A stretch of 64,000 nucleotides of DNA from Peribacillus simplex (GCF_030123325.1 NZ_CP126106.1:4058001-4122000), one strand, 5' to 3'; shown: positions 34,091 to 44,036, counted from the stretch's first letter. Notes: generated by a model from the letters alone, not told the origin. Program-made: numbers and translations.

Positions 34091-35168
34091 AGCTTGGGGG
34101 TAATTGTTCTTCTTTGGCAGCCTCGGCAGCAGCCTTTTTCTGCTGTTCGATTTCTTCGATTTTCATCACCATATATTCAATATTTTTCAAAAGCCAAAAT
34201 TGCCGCTGCAGTTGTGTAACATTATCAAGCTCTGAGCGATGGCCCCTTCCATCGGAGTAACCCTTCACTAATTCCAAAGCTGACCCAGGGAATGCCAGAT
34301 AACTTTGCATGAGCAGCAATTCTTCTTCTTTCAACGGAAAATAACGAAAATAGTTATATAGCCAGTCTACGCAGTCATCGCATTGGACAGGATAGGTCCT
34401 GGCCGATTTAACGAGAAATGGCAGTAAATCGAAATGCGGCGGAGCCGTATTCGAATTCTCAAAATTGATGAAGTAGCCATATCCCCGCTCATCATAAACG
34501 AAATGCTTCATGGAAACCTTTCCGTGCGTGACCACGGTCCGAACCTTTTCACTATCCTTCGTTTTTTCATACCAGGTTTCAAACTTCTTGATCGAGTACT
34601 TCAGCGCCTGCGAAATATCAGTGTAGTAAGAACAAACCGTCAGTTCGAATGGAGACATATACCACTTCTTTTCACAGCTGACAATATACTCATCCATAAA
34701 GTCCTTCTCGTTATTCCAGGCATCAAGCGTCCGCTCATAATGGGCATCCCGTTCCTCGGTATCCACTTGTATTTCCTTAACGGAAAGTGTATGCATCCGA
34801 GCCAGCTCCCTGAACATTTGCTTATGTTTCTCATCTCGCTCCCCGTCCCTTTCATTATTGAGCCAGGGCATCAGGTAATATAAACGTCCATTATGAAGTA
34901 CGGCATATCGCTGATCCATCGTTTGATAAATGGGAACGATCCGGTTATAGCCGCGATGGTACAGTTTTTGAACATTTTTGATAAAATCGATGCCGTTGTG
35001 CGGTAACATGGATTTCAAGGCAAATGTACCGCGATCACTGTATACTTTTTTTACACGCCCGAAGTCCTCAATATATTGTACATACATGGCATATTCCTTC
35101 AATACGGTCTCCGTGTCACGATCCCGATTGGCAGGCAGCTGATTCTCGTTTTCCCTCACGAGACCCAC
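34089..35168 (-). CDS. ysxE: Spore coat-associated kinase-like protein YsxE
   Basis: CotS/YsxE family protein with a degenerate protein-kinase/aminoglycoside-phosphotransferase fold, cotranscribed with spoVID in Bacillus. The 359-residue protein has a kinase-like N-lobe (KVYSDRGTFALKSML), the linker LYYLMPWLNNE and VVTHGKVSMKHFVYDE where a catalytic HGD would stand; the Asp is missing (HGK), suggesting a pseudokinase. The C-terminus is charged. The start is GTG at 35168 with a poor ribosome site; a second GTG three codons on is possible. Confidence 0.88.
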   Translation of the reverse strand: MGLVRENENQLPANRDRDTETVLKEYAMYVQYIEDFGRVKKVYSDRGTFALKSMLPHNGIDFIKNVQKLYHRGYNRIVPIYQTMDQRYAVLHNGRLYYLMPWLNNERDGERDEKHKQMFRELARMHTLSVKEIQVDTEERDAHYERTLDAWNNEKDFMDEYIVSCEKKWYMSPFELTVCSYYTDISQALKYSIKKFETWYEKTKDSEKVRTVVTHGKVSMKHFVYDERGYGYFINFENSNTAPPHFDLLPFLVKSARTYPVQCDDCVDWLYNYFRYFPLKEEELLLMQSYLAFPGSALELVKGYSDGRGHRSELDNVTQLQRQFWLLKNIEYMVMKIEEIEQQKKAAAEAAKEEQLPPS

Positions 35169-35254
35169 TCACTTTCTCTAAAAAAACTGAACGATCCGAT
35201 CCCTCTGGCACCTAAAAAACAGGAGCAGACCATATGCTCTGCTCTCTGTCCTGG

Positions 35255-36664
35255 TCAATTCTTATATGCAACCGCCTTCGGTATATAGATGACTTGCCCT
35301 TCATGGACATTCTGATTCGACTCCAATTCATTGCTGAAAAGTATCGATTGAACCGTAACATCATATCGTTGAGCCAAGTCATCAAGCGTTTCCCCTTGCT
35401 GAACAATGCAAACCTTCATCCTTACCAGTTCTTCTTCTTGTTTCCGTCCGAATAGATCCATGATGGATAGCTGCTTTTCATCATGATCGGCCGTTTCTTT
35501 ATCATCACGTTCCGCGGCAGGTTTCCTGCCTTTAAAATTCTTACCCTCCTTAGCCGGAGGCGCTGGTCTTTCCCTCTTTTTGAATAGATCGCTTATGGAC
35601 GAATTGGATTCCTCTTGCTCCACCTTCACATTCTCATTAAGGATAGGACCCGCTGCAACGTCATCTTCCCCCTGCCTGATGACATCCTCGGTTTCTAAAT
35701 TTGAAACTGGGCTATCTTGATGCTTGGTTGCATGACTTGGCTCTTCTACTACCTCCTCGCTCAATGTCACCCCAGGACTCTCCATCTTCTCCATGGAATC
35801 CTGCCTGCTTGTTACTTCCTCCAGTTGCGTCTCTCCCATTGAAGGTACCATTTCCGTGGAGTCAGGCGGATCGCCAATTACTTCTTCTTCTACAGCTTCT
35901 TCTTCCTCTCTATGCACTTGCACTTCCGTTTCCCACTCCTCCTCTTCAGGATATGGTGAAACGGGCATTTCAAAAACTGGGGCATTATGCTGATCGCTTA
36001 AATAAATCGGTTCCTCTTCTTCTTCTTCGTTTGCTTCAGAAACTCGTTTTGCCTCTGCAGAAAAAGGAGCGTATAACTCTTCTTCCTCCTCATCACGAAA
36101 AACAGGCTGAAAATCCGGAATTGGCGGCACTGCAGCTGCATAAGGAATATATGACTCATTTTCCCCATCCGTTTCTTCCTGTTCCTCTGTTTCCCCAACT
36201 TCCTGCTCGGTATCGAAACGTTCTTCCACATATGAATCATTATAGATTCCGGTTATCAAAAGGTCCGCCTGCAATTTCAAACAGTTATGCTCTGGCATGG
36301 CATAATCAAAGCTTTGAATCGTGACATCGACCTCATCCAATGAGGCAATCCGATTATTCGGAATCGTTATATCAACCGGAAAACGGTGTGTGAACTCATT
36401 AAGTCCATCGAGATGCCTCTCGACCTTTTGAACCGCTTTTGGCAAAAAGGTCTGCGAAAACTCCTCTTCTTCACCATTTTGCGAGCCTTTGTATTCACCG
36501 CTTAAATCTAACGAGCCTCGTATAAAAACATATTGGTCACTTTCTTGAATCGCCACATTCGGATCAAGGGAAATGGAATATAGCTCAGCCACTTCCTGTC
36601 CCTTCTGGAACCAAACGGATTCCTCTAAAGAAAATCGTAAATACGATTCATTTTCTTGCGACAA
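35255..36664 (-). CDS. spoVID: Spore coat morphogenetic protein SpoVID
   Basis: Coat encasement protein that binds SafA and SpoIVA in B. subtilis. The 469-residue protein has the conserved N-terminal SpoVID domain (1-150, starting MSQENESYLRFSLEESVWFQ), a long Glu-rich low-complexity middle and a C-terminal LysM domain (about 418-463, CIVQQGETLDDLAQRYDV). The start is TTG at 36664, 7 bases after AAAGGAGG. Its partner SafA is encoded at the left end of this window. Confidence 0.95.
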   Translation of the reverse strand: MSQENESYLRFSLEESVWFQKGQEVAELYSISLDPNVAIQESDQYVFIRGSLDLSGEYKGSQNGEEEEFSQTFLPKAVQKVERHLDGLNEFTHRFPVDITIPNNRIASLDEVDVTIQSFDYAMPEHNCLKLQADLLITGIYNDSYVEERFDTEQEVGETEEQEETDGENESYIPYAAAVPPIPDFQPVFRDEEEEELYAPFSAEAKRVSEANEEEEEEPIYLSDQHNAPVFEMPVSPYPEEEEWETEVQVHREEEEAVEEEVIGDPPDSTEMVPSMGETQLEEVTSRQDSMEKMESPGVTLSEEVVEEPSHATKHQDSPVSNLETEDVIRQGEDDVAAGPILNENVKVEQEESNSSISDLFKKRERPAPPAKEGKNFKGRKPAAERDDKETADHDEKQLSIMDLFGRKQEEELVRMKVCIVQQGETLDDLAQRYDVTVQSILFSNELESNQNVHEGQVIYIPKAVAYKN

Positions 36665-36956
36665 GACAACTCCTCCTTTCAGCTTCAGGAAACGGTACCT
36701 ATACCAATATCAATCTATGAAGGAGGGAAGCTGTTTATTCCTTAAATTCCTGAGCCTTTTAAAAAGAAGGAGATTGAATTTTCAGGCTAAAATTAAGCTG
36801 GAGTATATCAATCGGCCTGTAAAATCCGGCATGGATCGGCCTATCTTCGGGGCTTCTACCAATTATTTCTTCCTTACGCCGATATAATCTGTTCTACTAA
36901 CAATTAGTTCGGCCTCCTACTTTTGATTCGTTTCTTCCATTTACTGATTGAATTCA
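36665..36956. other. Intergenic region spoVID / hemL
   Basis: It holds the spoVID ribosome site and presumably its mother-cell promoter, which I cannot identify. A plus-strand frame here (to 36887) has no ribosome site and is not called. Confidence 0.5.
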
Positions 36957-37007
36957 AAAAAACTGGCTACCTTTCTCCAAAAGCCTTTGGAAAAATGGCA
37001 GCCAGTT
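36957..37007 (-). terminator. Terminator after hemL
   Basis: On the minus strand AACTGGCTGCC pairs with GGTAGCCAGTT, including one G-T pair. An inner CCAAAGGCTTTTGG segment forms a second stem, and the hairpin is followed by a T run (complement of 36957-36962). Confidence 0.88.
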
Positions 37008-37053
37008 CAAATTTATTATTATCGAATATTGCAGTAGTTCATGAAGCCTTGCA

Positions 37054-38343
37054 TCATTTTTTTAATTTTGCAAAAGCCTGTTCTGCCGCTGCAATGGTCT
37101 TTTCGATATCTTCATCACTATGTGCAGTGGAAAGGAATAAACCTTCAAACTGTGACGGCGGCAAGTAGATGCCTTGATTCGCCATTTCCCTATAGTAAGA
37201 AGCAAAGAACTCTAAGTCTGATGTTTTAGCTGTATCATAGTTTACGACTTCTTCATTAGTAAAGAAAAGTCCAATCATGGAACCGGCGCGGTTGAATGTA
37301 TGGGGAACTCCGTACTTTTGCGCTGCTTCTCCAATTCCTTTTTCGAGCATATCCCCTTTTCGGGTGAACTCATCATAGGATTCTGGACTCAATTGGCTCA
37401 GCGTTTCAAGGCCGGCCGTCATCGCAAGAGGGTTACCAGACAATGTCCCCGCTTGATAGATTGTCCCGCTCGGGGCAATTTGTTCCATGAATTCGCGCTT
37501 GCCTCCGAATGCTCCGACAGGCAAGCCACCGCCGATTACTTTCCCAAGGCAAGTCAGGTCAGGTACGATGCCAAAATAGCCTTGTGCACAATTATAGCCG
37601 ACACGGAACCCTGTCATAACTTCGTCAAAGATCAATAGAGCCCCGTATTGGGTCGTCACTTCACGTAAGCCTTCGAGGAAACCAGGTTGTGGCGGAACCA
37701 CGCCCATGTTCCCTGCAACAGGTTCCACGATGATGCAAGCGATGTCTTCGCCAAATTGTTCAAACGCATATTTGGTTGCAGCAAGATCATTATATGCCAC
37801 GGTAATCGTATTTTTTGCAATGCCTTCCGGTACTCCAGGGCTATCCGGTAAACCTAATGTTGCAACGCCGGAACCCGCTTTGATTAGCAATGAATCGCCA
37901 TGGCCATGATAGGAACCTTCGAATTTCAGGATTTTATCACGGCCTGTAATGCCTCGTGCCAGCCTTAGTGCACTCATCGTCGCTTCGGTCCCTGAAGATA
38001 CCATCCGGATCATTTCAATCGAAGGCACCCGTTCAATGACCAACTTGGCCAGTTCATTCTCTATAAGCGTAGAAGTTCCAAAGCTTGTACCTGATTCCGC
38101 TACTTTTTTCAATGATTCCACGACACGGTCATTCGTGTGACCCAGGATAAGCGGTCCCCATGAAAGAACATAGTCGATATATTCATTTCCATCGATATCA
38201 TACATTTTTGAGCCTTTTCCACGCTCCATGAAAATGGGATCCATGTCCACAGATTTGAAGGCACGTACCGGGCTGTTCACGCCGCCTGGCATCAAATTTT
38301 TTGCTTCGGCAAACGCTTTTTTCGATTTTTCATATGACCGCAT
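37054..38343 (-). CDS. hemL: Glutamate-1-semialdehyde 2,1-aminomutase HemL
   Basis: PLP/PMP enzyme forming 5-aminolevulinate, second step of the C5 haem pathway. The 429-residue protein has the PLP lysine in LGKVIGGGLPVGAFGG, the substrate-gating SSGTEATMSALRLAR and FDEVMTGFR. The start is ATG at 38343. It is last in hemAXCDBL, 41 bases after hemB. Confidence 0.97.
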   Translation of the reverse strand: MRSYEKSKKAFAEAKNLMPGGVNSPVRAFKSVDMDPIFMERGKGSKMYDIDGNEYIDYVLSWGPLILGHTNDRVVESLKKVAESGTSFGTSTLIENELAKLVIERVPSIEMIRMVSSGTEATMSALRLARGITGRDKILKFEGSYHGHGDSLLIKAGSGVATLGLPDSPGVPEGIAKNTITVAYNDLAATKYAFEQFGEDIACIIVEPVAGNMGVVPPQPGFLEGLREVTTQYGALLIFDEVMTGFRVGYNCAQGYFGIVPDLTCLGKVIGGGLPVGAFGGKREFMEQIAPSGTIYQAGTLSGNPLAMTAGLETLSQLSPESYDEFTRKGDMLEKGIGEAAQKYGVPHTFNRAGSMIGLFFTNEEVVNYDTAKTSDLEFFASYYREMANQGIYLPPSQFEGLFLSTAHSDEDIEKTIAAAEQAFAKLKK

Positions 38344-38384
38344 GATTCAATCCCCTTTTTCCGTTTCAGGTTATATTTTTTATA

Positions 38385-39377
38385 TCATTGATTATCTTCG
38401 TTTATCCAGCGTGCTACCTCTTTTGAAAAATACGTAATGATCAAGTCGGAACCTGCGCGTTTCAAGCCTGTCAGCATTTCCATCACAATCGCTTTTTCAT
38501 CAATCCAGCCATTTTGGGCAGCAGCCTTGACCATTGAATATTCACCGCTGACATTATAGGAGACAACCGGAAGATTAAAGTTATTCTTAACGTCCCTGAT
38601 GATGTCCATGTAGGAAAGGGCCGGTTTCACGATTAGGAAGTCCGCACCTTCAGCAACATCGGATTCAGCCTCACGGAACGCTTCAAGGCGATTGGCTGGA
38701 TCCATTTGGTAAGTTTTCCTGTCGCCAAATTGTGGCGCACCATTCGCAGCATCACGGAATGGGCCGTAAAAAGCCGAAGCATATTTCACCGCATAGGACA
38801 TGATCGGAATATCTTCATAACCCGCTTCATCCAGACCTGTACGGATGGCCGCAACGAAACCGTCCATCATATTGGAAGGCGCAATGATATCGGCGCCGGC
38901 CTCTGCCTGGCTGATTGCCGTTTTGGCAAGAAGGTCAAGAGAAGCGTCATTGAGGATTTTCTCCCCTTCAACGACCCCGCAATGGCCATGGCTTGTATAC
39001 TCACAAAGGCAGGTATCCGCAATGACAATAACTTCAGGATATTGTTTTTTAATAAAGCGGGTTGCCTCTTGCACAAGTCCGTTGTGATGAAATGCGCCTG
39101 TGCCCTGTTCGTCTTTATCATGATCAAAAGGGACGCCGAATAATATGACTGATTTAATTCCCAGACTCACGACTTCATCCATTTCGGCCCCAAGATTATC
39201 CATGGATAGCTGATAGATGCCTGGCATGGAGTTGATTTCATTTTTCACATTTTCCCCGTCGATGACGAAGATCGGATAGATCAAATCCTCTTTATGCAAT
39301 TGTGTTTCACGGACTAATGCCCTCATGCCAGCACTTGCACGCAAGCGGCGGTGGCGATTGAATGGAATATTTTTCAT
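38385..39377 (-). CDS. hemB: Delta-aminolevulinic acid dehydratase HemB
   Basis: Condenses two aminolevulinates to porphobilinogen. The 330-residue protein has the catalytic-zinc cysteines in CLCEYTSHGHCG and the Schiff-base lysines in YAVKYASAFYGPFRDA and IVKPALSYMDI. The ATG at 39377 overlaps the hemD stop by 4 bases. Confidence 0.97.
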   Translation of the reverse strand: MKNIPFNRHRRLRASAGMRALVRETQLHKEDLIYPIFVIDGENVKNEINSMPGIYQLSMDNLGAEMDEVVSLGIKSVILFGVPFDHDKDEQGTGAFHHNGLVQEATRFIKKQYPEVIVIADTCLCEYTSHGHCGVVEGEKILNDASLDLLAKTAISQAEAGADIIAPSNMMDGFVAAIRTGLDEAGYEDIPIMSYAVKYASAFYGPFRDAANGAPQFGDRKTYQMDPANRLEAFREAESDVAEGADFLIVKPALSYMDIIRDVKNNFNLPVVSYNVSGEYSMVKAAAQNGWIDEKAIVMEMLTGLKRAGSDLIITYFSKEVARWINEDNQ

Positions 39378-40171
39378 GTTAAGGTTCCTCCCTTTTCCCT
39401 TCTTTTCAAGATGAAGCGTATTAACTCCGCAACCATGGCATCCGTCGTATAAACATCTGGACAGACATCGACGGATAGCCCATGTTTTTCAGCCGTTTTA
39501 GCGGCAATCGGCCCGATGCAGGCGATGATGATCCGGTCTATGTATGTATCCAATTCATGGCGTTTCATGATCTGTAAAAAATGATTGACCGTCGATGAAC
39601 TCGTAAAGGTTATGATGTCGATTTCATGGTTCTTTATAAGATGCACCAGTATTTTTTCACTGCTTCGGGGAAGCACTGTATGATAAATAATCACTTCATC
39701 ACATGATGCACCAGCTTCATTGATCGCCTCCGCAATGACCGCCCTTGCGAGATTTCCTTTTGCCAGCAGCACGCGTGACCCCGGATCAAGCCGGGTATTG
39801 AACTCCGCCACGAACCCTTCGGCAACAAACTGAGCTGGAACGAAATCCGCCTTATATCCATGTCGTTTCAGGGCGGCTTCTGTTTTGGAGCCGATTACGG
39901 CTATTTTCGGAAGCTTTAAAGGCTGGTTTCCAAGTAACTTAAAGAAGAAATCCACCCCATTTTGACTGGTCAGGATGATCCAGTCATATGAAAGCAATTC
40001 TTCTAACCGCTCTTGTACATCATCCATATGATCAGGAAGAGTGAACTCAAGCAATGGCACGAGAAGCGGCGTTCCGCCATTTTTCTCGATCGACTCTTTT
40101 AAACCATCTGCCTGTCCTTTCCCTCTGGTGATTAATACCTGATAATCCTTAAGGGGTTGAACGGGATTCAT
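39374..40171 (-). CDS. hemD: Uroporphyrinogen-III synthase HemD
   Basis: Cyclises hydroxymethylbilane with inversion of ring D. The 265-residue protein has two alternating alpha/beta lobes; recognisable blocks are VLITRGKGQADGL, LTSQNGVDFFF and ITFTSSSTVNHFL. Sequence conservation in this family is low, but position between hemC and hemB fixes it. The ATG at 40171 shares a base with the hemC stop (TAATG). Confidence 0.95.
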   Translation of the reverse strand: MNPVQPLKDYQVLITRGKGQADGLKESIEKNGGTPLLVPLLEFTLPDHMDDVQERLEELLSYDWIILTSQNGVDFFFKLLGNQPLKLPKIAVIGSKTEAALKRHGYKADFVPAQFVAEGFVAEFNTRLDPGSRVLLAKGNLARAVIAEAINEAGASCDEVIIYHTVLPRSSEKILVHLIKNHEIDIITFTSSSTVNHFLQIMKRHELDTYIDRIIIACIGPIAAKTAEKHGLSVDVCPDVYTTDAMVAELIRFILKRREKGGTLT

Positions 40172-41103
40172 TACTGATCAAGCTCTTCTTTTACGCGATC
40201 GATCAATTCTTTACCGCCCATTTCGCTAATCTGTTTGGCAGCAGCATGCCCAACCGCCTCGGGATCAGCACCCTCAACCATTTCTTTATAAATCACCTTG
40301 CCATCCGGGGCAGCGACCAAAGCCGTCAACGAAACGGATCCATCATCTTTTGCCACCGCAAATCCGGCAATCGGCACCTGGCATCCGCCTTCCATTTTAT
40401 CCAAAAAGGCACGTTCCGCTTCTACCGTTCTTTTCGTTTTTTCACAGGTCAATTTCGCAAGTTCCGCCAACAGATCTTTGTCGTCTTCGCGGCATTCAAT
40501 GGAAAGTGCTCCTTGCCCAACTGCCGGAATGCAAATATCTTCATCTAAAAATTCCGTAACGATGTCCTGCTCCCATCCCATTCTTGATAGTCCGGCCGCT
40601 GCTAAAATGATGGCATCATAATCTTCCGTTTTCAGCTTATTCAGACGGGTATCGATATTACCGCGAATCCATTTAATTTCAAGGTCCGGCCTTCTAGCCA
40701 AAATTTGCGCGCCACGGCGCAAGCTGCTTGTACCAATGATGGAACCGGGCTTCAGTTCGGAAAGAGTTTCACCGTTTTTGGAAATCAAGGCATCCCGATG
40801 GTCCTCCCTCGGTGGTATGCAGCCAATCGTCAAGCCTGGAGGCAGTACAGCAGGCATATCTTTCATACTATGTACGGCCATATCAATTTCTTTATCGAGC
40901 ATCGCTTGTTCGATTTCTTTAACGAATAAGCCCTTTCCGCCTACCTTGGAAAGTGTTACATCAAGGATTTGGTCACCCTTTGTGACAATTTCCTTCACCT
41001 CGAACTCGTATGGAACCCCAAGCTCTTTAAGTTGATCGATAACCCAGTTCGTTTGGGTGATCGCTAATTTACTACGTCTAGAACCGACAATTATTTTTCT
41101 CAT
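40171..41103 (-). CDS. hemC: Porphobilinogen deaminase HemC
   Basis: Assembles hydroxymethylbilane from four porphobilinogens. The 310-residue protein starts IIVGSRRSKLAITQTNWV, has HSMKDMP, SSLRRGAQIL and WIRGNIDTRL, and the dipyrromethane-cofactor Cys in EGGCQVPIAGFA. The start is ATG at 41103 after AGGAGG. Confidence 0.98.
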   Translation of the reverse strand: MRKIIVGSRRSKLAITQTNWVIDQLKELGVPYEFEVKEIVTKGDQILDVTLSKVGGKGLFVKEIEQAMLDKEIDMAVHSMKDMPAVLPPGLTIGCIPPREDHRDALISKNGETLSELKPGSIIGTSSLRRGAQILARRPDLEIKWIRGNIDTRLNKLKTEDYDAIILAAAGLSRMGWEQDIVTEFLDEDICIPAVGQGALSIECREDDKDLLAELAKLTCEKTKRTVEAERAFLDKMEGGCQVPIAGFAVAKDDGSVSLTALVAAPDGKVIYKEMVEGADPEAVGHAAAKQISEMGGKELIDRVKEELDQ

Positions 41104-41112
41104 AGTTTCCTC

Positions 41113-41943
41113 CTATGTATTCCAAAAGTGGAATGTTGAAAGGCTTCCAAAAAGGAAAAAGTTAATTAACACAATCATGAAAGATCCAATATTCAGAAAG
41201 GCTAGCGTCCTTCCATACATTTGTTTCCGAATTTTCAAGTATAAAAACACACTGTAAGCGATAAGCAAAATGAATGAGCCGATAATCTTCATGTCCAGCC
41301 ACGATACCCCAGGCACTTTTATATAAGCCCATTGAATCCCCAGGATAAGGGAGACCACCAATAATGGAACACCTATTACCGCGAGGACATAAGACATATG
41401 CTCGAGCTTGGTTAAATCGCCGAGTCGAAGCAGGCGTTTCCCCCATTTCTTCCTTTTCAGTAAATCATATTGAATTAAGTATAAAAGTGAAAAAACGAAA
41501 GAAAGCGTGAATGCCCCATATGATAGGATGGCAAAAGTGATATGTATGAGCAATAGCTCAGAAACCAGGCGCTGTGCAAGCACTTGAGATTCTATCTGAA
41601 CAGGTGCGAAGGTATGGATGGCCATGACCATGAAACCTAGTACATTCGTAAAAAAGACCGTAAAATCGACTCTTAGCAATCGGTTAATGATTAAAGATAG
41701 CGATATGAGGACCCATGCATAAAAATATAAGCCTTCAAAAATCGTCAATACCGGGAACCTTCCCGTTTTCAACACATATAGAAACAAAAAAATTGTTTGC
41801 AGTACCCAAACAATAGAAAGCAACCAGAAGGCGACCCTATTCGCCTTCTGGTTATTATTAAGGAAATCGATAAAATATAAAAGCATACTGACGGCATACA
41901 ACAAAACAGTGGCTTCATGCAATCTTGTCATTAGTAATTCCAT
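41113..41943 (-). CDS. hemX: HemX, CcsA-like membrane protein affecting HemA level
   Basis: Integral membrane protein; in B. subtilis HemX lowers the amount of HemA. The 276-residue protein has about eight membrane segments and the cytochrome c assembly (CcsA) family pattern. The tryptophan-rich haem-handling WWD motif is not apparent, although GIQWAYIKVPGVSWLD is a related loop. It lies 9 bases before hemC and 10 after hemA. Confidence 0.92.
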   Translation of the reverse strand: MELLMTRLHEATVLLYAVSMLLYFIDFLNNNQKANRVAFWLLSIVWVLQTIFLFLYVLKTGRFPVLTIFEGLYFYAWVLISLSLIINRLLRVDFTVFFTNVLGFMVMAIHTFAPVQIESQVLAQRLVSELLLIHITFAILSYGAFTLSFVFSLLYLIQYDLLKRKKWGKRLLRLGDLTKLEHMSYVLAVIGVPLLVVSLILGIQWAYIKVPGVSWLDMKIIGSFILLIAYSVFLYLKIRKQMYGRTLAFLNIGSFMIVLINFFLFGSLSTFHFWNT

Positions 41944-41953
41944 ATCTACCTCA

Positions 41954-43300
41954 TTACTGGACAGGAACTGGATTCAATAGGGATGGCTTGGAGCTGTTCC
42001 GTTCTTTTTCATCCGCAACCAGCTGGTCCTCAATCAATTCCTCTAAATGGAAGATTTTCACGAAATTATTCAATTGCTCTTTTGCATTCGGCTCATCTGC
42101 CAGCTCTTTTGCATAAAGAATCGGATCTTTCAGCATTTGGTTGATGATGCTTTTCGTATGCTTGTTCAGAACTTTTTTGTCACGTTCGCTCAAATGCGGA
42201 AGCTTTCTTTCGATGCTTTCCATCGTTTCCTTCTGTATCGTTAAGGATTTTTCCCGTAAAGAAGAAATGACGGGAACCACACCAAGCAAATTAATCCATT
42301 GGTTGAAGTCCACGATTTCCGCTTCGATCATCAATTCTATTTTCTCGGCAGCTTTTTTACGTTCTTCGATATTGGCTTGCACGATCCCTTCAAGATCGTC
42401 AATGTCATACAAGAAGACATTTTCCAGCTCACCCAATGTTGGATCGAGGTCACGCGGCACTGCGATATCGACCATGAAAATAGGACGTCCTTTACGAAGC
42501 TTATTGACGAATGACATCATTTCTTTTGTTACAAGAAGATCTTTCGATCCAGTGGAAGTAATCAGGATATCGGTATCCACTAAAGCGCATTGCAGCTCTT
42601 GAAGCTGTTTCGCCGTACCATTGAATCTCCCGGCCAGGTCGACCGCTTTCTGGAAGGTGCGGTTAATGACTGTAATGCTGTCTGCGCCATTGCTATGAAG
42701 ATTTTGAATGGCCAGCTCACCCATCTTACCGGCCCCAAGAATCAATACATTCTTGCCGTTCAGGCCTCCAAAGATTTTTTTTGCAAGCTCGACTGCCGCA
42801 TAGCTGACGGAAACGGCATTGGTATTGATTTCGGTTTCCGAATGAGCTTTTTTAGCTAATGTAAGGGCTTGCTTGAAGAGATGGTTAAAAACGGTACCGA
42901 TCGTATCTTCCTTCTGACCTAACAGATAGCTTGAACGTACTTGTCCCAAAATCTGAGTTTCTCCCAGTATCATGGAGTTCAAGCCGCAGGTAACTGAAAA
43001 TAAATGCTCGACTGCCCCATCGCCTTCATAAATGAACAGATATTTAGAAAATTCTTCTTTATCGATATTAAACCATTCCGAAAGAAATTCCTTTATATAA
43101 TACCTGCTTGTATGAAGCTGGTCACCGACCGCATATATTTCCGTCCTGTTACATGTTGAAATAATAATGTTTTCCAAGATGCTTTTTTTATTTTTAAGAG
43201 CTTTCATTGCCTCGGCAAGTTCGGCTTCGTTAAACGATAGTTTTTCCCGAATTTCTACAGGGGCAGTTTTGTAATTTATACCAACCGCTAGAATATGCAT
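41954..43300 (-). CDS. hemA: Glutamyl-tRNA reductase HemA
   Basis: First committed haem enzyme, reducing glutamyl-tRNA to glutamate semialdehyde. The 448-residue protein starts MHILAVGINYKTAPVEIREKL, has the catalytic Cys in STCNRTEIYAV, NADPH-binding VLILGAGKMGELA and a C-terminal dimerisation helix. ATG at 43300 gives the N-terminus of relatives; an in-frame TTG seven codons upstream is possible because GGGGGTG lies 12 bases before the ATG. It heads hemAXCDBL behind a candidate PerR site. Confidence 0.96.
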   Translation of the reverse strand: MHILAVGINYKTAPVEIREKLSFNEAELAEAMKALKNKKSILENIIISTCNRTEIYAVGDQLHTSRYYIKEFLSEWFNIDKEEFSKYLFIYEGDGAVEHLFSVTCGLNSMILGETQILGQVRSSYLLGQKEDTIGTVFNHLFKQALTLAKKAHSETEINTNAVSVSYAAVELAKKIFGGLNGKNVLILGAGKMGELAIQNLHSNGADSITVINRTFQKAVDLAGRFNGTAKQLQELQCALVDTDILITSTGSKDLLVTKEMMSFVNKLRKGRPIFMVDIAVPRDLDPTLGELENVFLYDIDDLEGIVQANIEERKKAAEKIELMIEAEIVDFNQWINLLGVVPVISSLREKSLTIQKETMESIERKLPHLSERDKKVLNKHTKSIINQMLKDPILYAKELADEPNAKEQLNNFVKIFHLEELIEDQLVADEKERNSSKPSLLNPVPVQ

Positions 43301-43331
43301 CCTTTTGTTTTGCACCCCCAAAATTTTTCAT

Positions 43332-43346
43332 GTAAATTTATTATAC
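43332..43346 (-). promoter_or_regulatory. hemA promoter -10 with candidate PerR box
   Basis: On the minus strand GTATAATAAATTTAC matches 11 of 14 defined positions of the PerR consensus TTATAATnATTATAA and contains an extended -10, TGGTATAAT. In B. subtilis hemAXCDBL is PerR-repressed. The match is by eye and the -35 is poor. Confidence 0.55.
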
Positions 43347-43553
43347 CATGTACTAAAATGGTTTCACGCAAATAATATGAACAGTTTATGAAAACGTATG
43401 CTACCATGGAAAAGACAGCCAAAACGCCTGAATTGTTACAAAAGGTGTCTAAGCGGTTTTGTATGTTACATACATATTTCGACATTGTGTACAAAAGTAC
43501 CATATCAAAAATGGCAAAAAACTTCAAGTAATCGAATTGCATAGGAGGATAAA

Positions 43554-44036
43554 ATGAAAACGCAGCGTATTTTCCCAGGAATCGTTTTAATCGGTTTCGG
43601 GCTCTATTTTTTTCTTGAACATTCCCAAATCGAAATCTTTCCAGGTTTTTTCACCTGGCCCACTTTATTATGTATAGTCGGTGCCGCCTTCCTGATTCAG
43701 GCATATAGCGGTAATGAATATGAGTCCATCCTGCCAGGCGTAATCTTACTGGGGTTCGGGGCTCATTTCCACATCGTCGAGAACCTGGATATTTGGCCGG
43801 ATAATATAGGTATCTTTATTTTAATCATCTCGCTGGGATTTATTCTCCGGGCACGTAAAACAAAATCTGGAATGTTTCACGGCATGGTAATATTCATCAT
43901 CTCGATCACTTTATTATTCTATGATAAAATCACAACGTCTTTCGGGTTTGTTGATACAACTACTGCGAATATCGAAAGGTTTTGGCCATTTGCCTTGATG
44001 GCAATCGGGATTTATTTTTTGGTTCGAAAAAAGTGA
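43554..44036 (+). CDS. Multi-pass membrane protein with LiaI/LiaF-like repeats (ysxD position)
   Basis: A 160-residue protein of paired hydrophobic segments, about seven in all, with the repeating pattern PGIVLIGFGLYFFLEH and PGVILLGFGAHFHIVEN typical of LiaI/LiaF_TM (DUF5668-like) domains. The start is ATG at 43554 after AGGAGG. In B. subtilis ysxD occupies this place between hemA and ysxC; homology to it is likely but not proven here. Function unknown, possibly membrane stress sensing by analogy to LiaF. Confidence 0.8.
   Translation: MKTQRIFPGIVLIGFGLYFFLEHSQIEIFPGFFTWPTLLCIVGAAFLIQAYSGNEYESILPGVILLGFGAHFHIVENLDIWPDNIGIFILIISLGFILRARKTKSGMFHGMVIFIISITLLFYDKITTSFGFVDTTTANIERFWPFALMAIGIYFLVRKK

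Noticed and set aside
36573..36887. Plus-strand frame in the spoVID-hemL gap
   Set aside because: It starts inside spoVID antisense, has no ribosome site at its internal ATG and no recognisable domain.
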